Source of the DNA: an uncultured Clostridia bacterium
GTDB taxonomy: Bacteria; Bacillota; Clostridia; Oscillospirales; CAG-272
Assembly: GCA_944384545.1 (NCBI GenBank)
Contig: CALWTT010000031.1
Span: 1-38,277 of the forward strand
Direction of reading: 5' to 3'
DNA length: 38,277 nucleotides
Shown: piece by piece, positions 32,815 through 38,277 of the stretch
Layout of the letters: every line of letters begins with the position of its first letter
Position numbering within the stretch: the stretch's first letter is position 1
Notes under the pieces: model-generated
The model's input: the letters and a program-made list of their open reading frames with translations, nothing else
Database searches by the model: none
Told to the model about the DNA's origin: nothing
Made by a program: the position numbers and the translations under genes

Positions 32815-35472
32815 TCAGTTCCCCGCTCCGGTCGAAAGGATCTTTTTCAGTTCGTAGAGCAGATTCATCGCTTCAATCGGCGTGATGATGTTCAGGTCGG
32901 CGGCCCGGATCCGTGCCGCCGCCTCTCGTGCCTCCTCGTCTGCCAGTACCGTCAGCATATCCGGCTCTGCCGGAGACGCTGCGGCCGCGGGAGCTTCGCG
33001 CTTACCCTTAGGAGGACGCACCGGATCGCCTTTTTCAATGTCCGCAAGAATCTGCCGCGCGCGGCGCACGACTTCATTCGGCACCCCGGCAAGGCGCGCC
33101 ACTTCAATCCCGTAGCTGTCGTCGGTCGCTCCCCGCACGATCTTCCGCAGAAAGACAATATCCTCCCCGTGCTTCCGCGCCGCGATGTTGTAATTCACGA
33201 CGCCCTCAAATTCCTGTTCCAGCGTCGTCAGCTCATGGTAGTGCGTCGCAAACAATGTCCGCGCGCCGATCTTTTTGCTCAACGTGTACTCCGCCACCGC
33301 GCGTGCAATACTCATACCGTCGTATGTACTTGTTCCGCGCCCCACCTCGTCGTATATGATCAGCGAGCGCGATGTCGCGTTCTGCAGGATGTTTGCGACC
33401 TCGGTCATCTCCAGCATGAAGGTGGATTGTCCCGATGCCAGATCGTCCGATGCGCCGACACGGGTAAACAGCCGGTCCACAATCCCGATATGCGCCGATG
33501 CCGCGGGGACGAACGAGCCAACCTGTGCCATCACGGCGATCAGCGCTACCTGCCGCATATAGGTGGATTTTCCCGCCATGTTCGGTCCGGTAATCAGCAG
33601 CAGGCGGTTGGCACCGGTATCGAGCAGTGTGTCGTTCGGGACAAAATAGCTGCCCTCCACAAAGCGCTCCACCACCGGGTGCCGCCCCTCTTTGATCTCG
33701 CAGCGGTCGGAAAGATCCACTTCGGGGCAGGTATAATTGTTCTTGACTGCCACCTCGGCAAGCGACAGATATACATCCATCTCCGCCATCCCCGCTGCCG
33801 CCTTCTGGATGCGCTCCGCAGCGCCTGCCACGGTCTCACGCAATTGCACGAAGATTTCGTATTCCAATGCGGTCAGCTTGTCCGCCGCACCCAGCACCGT
33901 CGACTCCATATCCTTCAGCTCTTCGGTGATATATCGCTCGCAGTTGGCCAGCGTCTGCTTCCGGATGTAACGATCCGGCACCTGCGCAATCTGGGATTTG
34001 GTTACCTCCAGGTAGTAGCCGAACACCTTGTTGTATCCGACGCGCAGGCCCTTGATGCCCGTCGCTTCCCGCTCCCGGGCCTCGATCTCCTCGATCCAGC
34101 CGCGCCCGTTCTGCATTACCGATCGCAGATAATCCACGTCCTTATTGTATCCGTCCCGGATCAGACCCCCGTCCCGGAGCGAAAACGGCGGATCCTCAGG
34201 AAGCGCCGATTCCAGCAAACCGGCTATGTCGTGAAGACGATCGGACTCCTCACAGAAAGCACGAACACGCGGACTTCCGAAGCCGCGCAGTCTTTCCCGC
34301 AACGCCGGCAGAACCCCGATGCTTTGCGCAATCGCACGCAGATCCTTGGCATTGGCCGTCCCGTATACCGCGCGCGCCGTCAACCGCTCCAGATCCAGCA
34401 CCTGCGAGAGCAGCTCCCGCAGCTCCTGACGCGCAATGTAGTCCGACGCAAATTCCGAGACCGCCGCCTGCCGCGCCCCGATTGCCGCCGGCTGAATCAG
34501 CGGGCGGAGCAGCCAGCTGCGCAGCATCCGCGCACCCATCGCCGTCTCTGTCCGGTCCAGCACCCACAGCAGGGTGCCCTTCTTCTCCTTCGTACGCATG
34601 GATTCCACAAGCTCCAGATTGCGGCGCGTACTCGCGTCAATCTCCATATACTGGCTGTCGCGGTAGACCGTCAGTGCACGTACAAACGTGGCGCTGCAGC
34701 GCTGCGTCTCCCGGATGTATCCCAGCAGCGCACCGCATGCACAGAGAGCCGCCGGATCCTGCAGCTTCTCCGCCTCCGCACCCAGCTGTGCCTGCACAAG
34801 CGACTGCGCCGCCTCCATGGCAAACAGATCCGCCCGGCCGTCGGTCAGCAGCGTGGAAAAGCGGCGGGTCATATATTCCGCAAGCGATCCGCATTCCTCG
34901 CGTGTCACATTCAGAATTGCCTCGCTCGGCGCCCATACACCCAGTTCATTCTCCGCACGCGCCTGCCGGTCCTCCCCCTCCATGACCGTCACCGACAGCT
35001 GTCCCGTCGAAATATCCGCAAATCCGAGCCCGATTCGCCCCTCGGTGATATATACCGCCACCAGATAGTTGTTCCGGCTGTCATCCAGCTGCGCGCTGTC
35101 TGTCACCGTCCCCGGTGTCACCACGCGCACAATTTCACGCCGCACAAGTCCCTTTGCCTGCGACGGGTCCTCGGTCTGGTCGCATACCGCAACCTTATAT
35201 CCCAGCTCCACCAGCTTCCCGATGTACTGGTCCACCTTATGAAAGGGCACGCCGCACATCGCGGCACGCCTGTCCTCTCCGCAGTCCCGTCCCGTCAGCG
35301 TCAGATCCAGCGCACGCGATACCGTGATCGCGTCCGAAAAAAACATTTCGTAAAAATCCCCGAGTCGGTACATCAGAATATAGTCCCGGTACTGCTCCTT
35401 GATCTCGCGGTACTGCTGCATCATCGGCGTAATCGATGCCAGCGTGGTCATATCGGTTATCAGGTCGGCCAT
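32815..35472 (-). CDS. mutS: DNA mismatch recognition ATPase MutS
   Basis: 885 residues with start MADLITDMTTL. GGAGAAGCGAC precedes it; the longer frame from 35613 lacks an RBS and homology. The N-terminal mismatch domain has YRLGDFYEMFFSDA with the Phe-x-Glu mismatch reader. The connector, lever and clamp regions follow. The ABC-type ATPase has Walker A ITGPNMAGKST and Walker B LIIYDEVGRGTST, then FATHYHELTTLEQE. A Pro/Ala-rich linker and helix-turn-helix tail end the protein. It recognises mispairs and calls MutL, encoded next. Confidence 0.98.
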   Translation of the reverse strand: MADLITDMTTLASITPMMQQYREIKEQYRDYILMYRLGDFYEMFFSDAITVSRALDLTLTGRDCGEDRRAAMCGVPFHKVDQYIGKLVELGYKVAVCDQTEDPSQAKGLVRREIVRVVTPGTVTDSAQLDDSRNNYLVAVYITEGRIGLGFADISTGQLSVTVMEGEDRQARAENELGVWAPSEAILNVTREECGSLAEYMTRRFSTLLTDGRADLFAMEAAQSLVQAQLGAEAEKLQDPAALCACGALLGYIRETQRCSATFVRALTVYRDSQYMEIDASTRRNLELVESMRTKEKKGTLLWVLDRTETAMGARMLRSWLLRPLIQPAAIGARQAAVSEFASDYIARQELRELLSQVLDLERLTARAVYGTANAKDLRAIAQSIGVLPALRERLRGFGSPRVRAFCEESDRLHDIAGLLESALPEDPPFSLRDGGLIRDGYNKDVDYLRSVMQNGRGWIEEIEAREREATGIKGLRVGYNKVFGYYLEVTKSQIAQVPDRYIRKQTLANCERYITEELKDMESTVLGAADKLTALEYEIFVQLRETVAGAAERIQKAAAGMAEMDVYLSLAEVAVKNNYTCPEVDLSDRCEIKEGRHPVVERFVEGSYFVPNDTLLDTGANRLLLITGPNMAGKSTYMRQVALIAVMAQVGSFVPAASAHIGIVDRLFTRVGASDDLASGQSTFMLEMTEVANILQNATSRSLIIYDEVGRGTSTYDGMSIARAVAEYTLSKKIGARTLFATHYHELTTLEQEFEGVVNYNIAARKHGEDIVFLRKIVRGATDDSYGIEVARLAGVPNEVVRRARQILADIEKGDPVRPPKGKREAPAAAASPAEPDMLTVLADEEAREAAARIRAADLNIITPIEAMNLLYELKKILSTGAGN

Positions 35473-35548
35473 GTCGCTTCTCCGTTTCCTTGCGTCTTCT
35501 GTGTTCTGTACCTCTTCGTTTTTTGCTTTCCCCACCATGGGACTGCTC

Positions 35549-35944
35549 TCAGTGACAGCCACTGCACCCCGCACAGTCATGGTTGCAATGCTGCGGACGT
35601 ACCCCGAAGGCATAGTAGGTGATCTCTTCGTTGATGCGCTGCATCAGTTCGTTCACCGCTTTCTGTGCCGACGCATACCGCGTATAATTCCCGTTCCGGT
35701 TGATCTCGGCCGCCAATGCATCCATCCGGCCGCGCAGCTGCTCAATCACCGCCTTGTCCTGCTCGTCGAGGTCCTTGTTGAATTCCTCGGTCAGGCAGGT
35801 GCGCTGCGCATTGTACTCGGTCATCTGGGCCGAAAGCTCCGTGTCCGCATCAAACGCCGCCTTTGCTTCATCATAGGCAAGCAGCACAGGGTCCTTCCGG
35901 ATTCCCTCCCCCAGGTCTTTTGCCAGCTCCATTACGTCTTTCAT
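35549..35944 (-). CDS. YlbF/YmcA-family protein with C-terminal cysteine cluster
   Basis: 131 residues. The all-helical YlbF/YmcA domain (~1-110, MKDVMELAKDLGEGIRKDPVL ... RYASAQKAVNELMQRINEEI) is followed by a tail, HCNHDCAGCSGCH, with CxxxCxxCxxC spacing. In Bacillus, YlbF, YmcA and YaaT form an iron-sulfur RNA-maturation (Y/Ric) complex, and YlbF supplies C-terminal cysteines. ymcA itself sits between miaB and mutS there (established knowledge). This gene occupies the ymcA position but has the YlbF-like cysteines, suggesting one protein may do both jobs (inference). The RBS is GAGGAAAA. The 96-base gap to miaB and 76-base gap to mutS hold nothing recognisable. Confidence 0.85.
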   Translation of the reverse strand: MKDVMELAKDLGEGIRKDPVLLAYDEAKAAFDADTELSAQMTEYNAQRTCLTEEFNKDLDEQDKAVIEQLRGRMDALAAEINRNGNYTRYASAQKAVNELMQRINEEITYYAFGVRPQHCNHDCAGCSGCH

Positions 35945-36040
35945 TCTATTTTCCTCTTTCGTTCTTGTGTTTGCTCTTTTGTTCTCTTGCTCTTTGCTTC
36001 TTCTCTGACGCTTGCATCTGCGCTTCCGTTTACGTTTCCG

Positions 36041-37441
36041 TCACGGCTTCTGCTGCACAAGCTCTCCGTGCAGTACATACGAGTCCGCGCGCAGGATACG
36101 GACGGTGCGGAACTCTCCCACGTCGGACGGCGCGGCGGCAAAGTGTACCAGCTTGCCTGCTGCCGTACGCCCACTGTACAGCCTGCTGTCGTTCTTGCTC
36201 ACACCGTCCACCAGCACCCGCACCGCACAGCCTTCGTATTTCCGGTTCGAGGCCGCTGCCATCTCATTGGCGCAGGCAAGCAGACGCGAAAAGCGCGCAC
36301 TCCGTTCGGCCTCGGTCAACGGATTCTCCATGTTGGCCGCCGGCGTTCCCTCCCGCGGAGAGTACAGGAAGGAATATACCATATCGTACCCCACACGGCG
36401 CAAAACGTCGCAGGTTGCCGCAAAATCCGCCTCGCTCTCTCCGGGAAAGCCCACGATCACATCGGTCGTAAGCGCAATGTCCGGCATGGCACGGCGCAAT
36501 CGCTCCACCGTCCCAAGATACCCCTTTGCCGTGTATTTCCGATTCATGGCCGAAAGGATCCGATCGCTGCCCGACTGCAACGGCAGATGAAAATGCGGGG
36601 CGACACGCTCCGGGTGCGCCGCCATTACCGCTATGAGACGATCGGACACATCCTTCGGATGGCTGGTCATAAAACGCAGCAGAAAATCTCCGGGAAGCCG
36701 GCAGATCCGATCCATCAGTTCCGCAAAATCGCAATCGCTCCGATAGGAATTCACATTCTGGCCGAGCAGGGTGATGTCCTTGCATCCGTCCGCCACCAAT
36801 GCACGCACCTCGTCCACAATCGCCGCGCTCCCGCGACTGCGCTCCCTGCCGCGGACATACGGCACGATACAGTAGGTGCAGAAATTGTTGCATCCGTACA
36901 TGATGCTGACATACGCGCGGTGGCGATGGGTGCGCCGGACCGGCAATCCCTCCGGGATCTCCTCCGCTTCTTCCCCGAGCAGAAAACGACGCTTGTGCTG
37001 CTCCATAACGCTCAGGAGCACCTCGGGCAACCGGTGCAGCGCAGAAGGCTCCAGCGTAAAGCTGACATACGGATACCCGCGCCGCAGCTGCTCCACACGG
37101 GAGCCTCTCGCTGTCATGCAGCCGCAGACACCCACGATCAGCCCGGGATTCTTCTCCCGCAGATGCTTGCAGGTCCCTATAATCGACAACGCGCGCAGCT
37201 CCGCATGTTCGCGCACCGCGCAGGTATTGAGCAGAATCAGATCCGCTTCCTCCGGTCGCTCCACCGGGCTGTATCCCATCTGCTCGGCCATGCCTCGCAG
37301 CTTCTCTCCGTCTGCCTCGTTCTGCTGGCAGCCGAAGGTGATCACATATACGCCGGGCGTACGTCCCGTCGCCCGGTTGCGCGCACGCACCCGCTCCATC
37401 ATATCGGCCACATCCCTGCCGACGTTTTTCCCGTTTTCCAT
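36041..37441 (-). CDS. miaB: tRNA-2-methylthio-N6-dimethylallyladenosine synthase MiaB
   Basis: 466 residues. A radical SAM methylthiotransferase that adds the 2-methylthio group to i6A37 of tRNAs. The N-terminal UPF0004 domain has cysteines in TFGCQQNEAD, NTCAVREHAE and VCGCMTA (auxiliary cluster). The radical SAM motif is YGCNNFCTYCIVPYVRGRERSR. HFHLPLQSGSDRIL and VIVGFPGESEADF follow, and a TRAM domain ends the protein. QQN replaces the more usual QMN. The start at 37441 (MENGKN) has AAGGGGAG directly upstream. The longer frame from 37504 would overlap apbE by 16 bases and add a Lys/Arg-rich leader, so it is less likely. Confidence 0.96.
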   Translation of the reverse strand: MENGKNVGRDVADMMERVRARNRATGRTPGVYVITFGCQQNEADGEKLRGMAEQMGYSPVERPEEADLILLNTCAVREHAELRALSIIGTCKHLREKNPGLIVGVCGCMTARGSRVEQLRRGYPYVSFTLEPSALHRLPEVLLSVMEQHKRRFLLGEEAEEIPEGLPVRRTHRHRAYVSIMYGCNNFCTYCIVPYVRGRERSRGSAAIVDEVRALVADGCKDITLLGQNVNSYRSDCDFAELMDRICRLPGDFLLRFMTSHPKDVSDRLIAVMAAHPERVAPHFHLPLQSGSDRILSAMNRKYTAKGYLGTVERLRRAMPDIALTTDVIVGFPGESEADFAATCDVLRRVGYDMVYSFLYSPREGTPAANMENPLTEAERSARFSRLLACANEMAAASNRKYEGCAVRVLVDGVSKNDSRLYSGRTAAGKLVHFAAAPSDVGEFRTVRILRADSYVLHGELVQQKP

Positions 37442-37488
37442 TCGCTCCCCTTCTTGCCTCTTCTTGCTCCCCTTTTTGCTCCGTTTGC

Positions 37489-38277
37489 TCAGAGCCTTTC
37501 CCATGTCACACCAGGAGAGGTCCAGATCCCGCCGTCCTCCGCAATCAGCACCAGGCCGTAGTCCTGTGCTCCCGCCTCATAGAAGGCGATCGCATCCTCC
37601 CGTCCCATCACAAACAGCGCGGTGGACAGCATATCCGCACGCGCACCGTCCCGGCCAATGACCGTCACCGATGCAAGATCTCCCCACGCCGGATAGCCTG
37701 TCCTTCCGTCCAGAATATGGTGATATACCGTTCCGTCCGGACCTATGCGGTAGCGCTCGTATGCTCCCGATGTCGAAATATACTCTCCGCCTTCGACCTC
37801 CAGGATTCCCGCATATCCCGCACCGTCCTCAAACGGCGACCGTACCGCAACACGAAAGGCCGTGCCGTCCGGCTTTTCGCCGAAGACCGCTACATTGCCG
37901 CCGAGGGAAAGCACGCCGCCGGGCACCCCCTCACCCTCCAGATATGTGACCAGCGCCGCCGCCAGATAGCCTTTTGCAATGGCGCCCAGATCGAGTACTA
38001 TATCCGGCCGTGTGCGGCAGAGCACCCGCCCTTCCAGACGGAGCTTTGTATATCCGGTTCTCTCCCGTGCCACCGCGACCTGCGCAGCATCCGGCAACGG
38101 CGCATCCCCGCCGATATCAAACAGATCGCTCAGGGCCCCCAGCGTCGGGTCAAAGCACCCGCCGGTTTCCACCGCGCCTGCGATCGCCCTGCCCAGCAGA
38201 TCCGAAAGTTCTTCCGAGAGAAGCACCGACTCCGACGGATCCGCATTCACCGCGGCAAGTTCTGCCTCCGGATCGGT
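37489..38277 (-). CDS. apbE: ApbE-type FMN transferase, 5' end outside the window
   Basis: 263 visible residues of a protein whose N-terminus lies beyond the window end; GTG at 38250 is an internal valine in AAVNADPSES, not a start. ApbE transfers FMN from FAD to a Thr/Ser of target proteins such as Rnf or Nqr subunits, usually as an exported lipoprotein; the signal region is not visible. Landmarks are DLGAIAKGYLAA, VLSLGGNVAVFG, YISTSGAYERY, HHILDGRTGYP, and the metal-site region ARADMLSTALFVMG. SGA replaces the more common SGD, and ADM the more common ADA. It is the first visible gene of the minus-strand string leading to tgt. Confidence 0.94.
   Translation of the reverse strand, partial: TDPEAELAAVNADPSESVLLSEELSDLLGRAIAGAVETGGCFDPTLGALSDLFDIGGDAPLPDAAQVAVARERTGYTKLRLEGRVLCRTRPDIVLDLGAIAKGYLAAALVTYLEGEGVPGGVLSLGGNVAVFGEKPDGTAFRVAVRSPFEDGAGYAGILEVEGGEYISTSGAYERYRIGPDGTVYHHILDGRTGYPAWGDLASVTVIGRDGARADMLSTALFVMGREDAIAFYEAGAQDYGLVLIAEDGGIWTSPGVTWERL

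Noticed and set aside
32686..35622. 978-codon open frame antisense to mutS
   Set aside because: Arg/His/Pro-rich shadow of a GC-rich gene; mutS on the opposite strand is unmistakable.
35399..37561. 720-codon open frame antisense to miaB and the ylbF-like gene
   Set aside because: Same kind of shadow frame; no domain and no RBS.

Overview
The window looks like chromosomal DNA of an anaerobic Bacillota (class Clostridia, plausibly a gut lineage). The base composition is moderately GC-rich, the ribosome binding sites are strong AGGAGG types, and the promoters are of the sigma-A kind. The gene sets are typical of Firmicutes: rpsF-ssb-rpsR, miaB-ylbF-like-mutS-mutL, DUF896, DUF1292 and an SPFH/zinc-ribbon protein. 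There is no phage, transposon, CRISPR, tRNA or rRNA. The species cannot be told from the sequence alone.

Layout. Positions 1-1.5 kb (minus) hold a DUF896 protein and a ferredoxin-tailed aldo/keto reductase. Positions 1.8-7.9 kb (plus) hold one 2035-residue secreted protein. It has three copies of a beta-sandwich-like domain and two right-handed beta-helix regions; the second resembles GH110 alpha-galactosidases. A strong terminator closes it. Positions 8.0-8.9 kb (minus) hold a membrane-protein gene that looks broken by an in-frame TAG and a one-base frameshift. Positions 9.1-12.9 kb are a sugar locus: an AraC regulator and a HAD phosphatase on minus, divergent from a Gfo/Idh/MocA dehydrogenase and a xylose-isomerase-like TIM barrel on plus. 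Positions 13.0-14.4 kb (minus) are the rpsF-ssb-rpsR operon, with a perfect promoter and a leader that can hide the rpsF Shine-Dalgarno.

Positions 14.5-21.4 kb (plus) carry a divergent prephenate-dehydratase-like protein coupled to a TSCPD protein, then a phosphohexomutase, an HD-domain protein, lepA and hemW. Positions 21.4-24.6 kb (plus) carry a DUF1292 protein, a probable 6S RNA in the only gene-free stretch over 300 bases, an SPFH/zinc-ribbon protein and a transglutaminase-like protein. A near-perfect bidirectional terminator separates these from a VTC-domain protein (minus). Next come dxs and a GH36-type alpha-galactosidase (plus). Positions 29.5-38.3 kb (minus) are one gene string in transcription order: apbE (cut by the window end), miaB, a ylbF-like gene with a cysteine tail, mutS, mutL and tgt.

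How the parts fit together: most of the window is housekeeping (translation, replication and repair, tRNA modification, isoprenoid and haem-related functions). The accessory content is glycan and sugar use (the giant GH110-like protein, the GH36 enzyme, the AraC/Gfo-Idh/isomerase set) and envelope or stress functions (SPFH, transglutaminase, VTC). The items most worth a second look are the giant GH110-like protein, the decayed membrane gene that still has an intact promoter, the probable 6S RNA, the rpsF leader, and the Shine-Dalgarno-hairpin-start arrangement of the DUF1292 gene.
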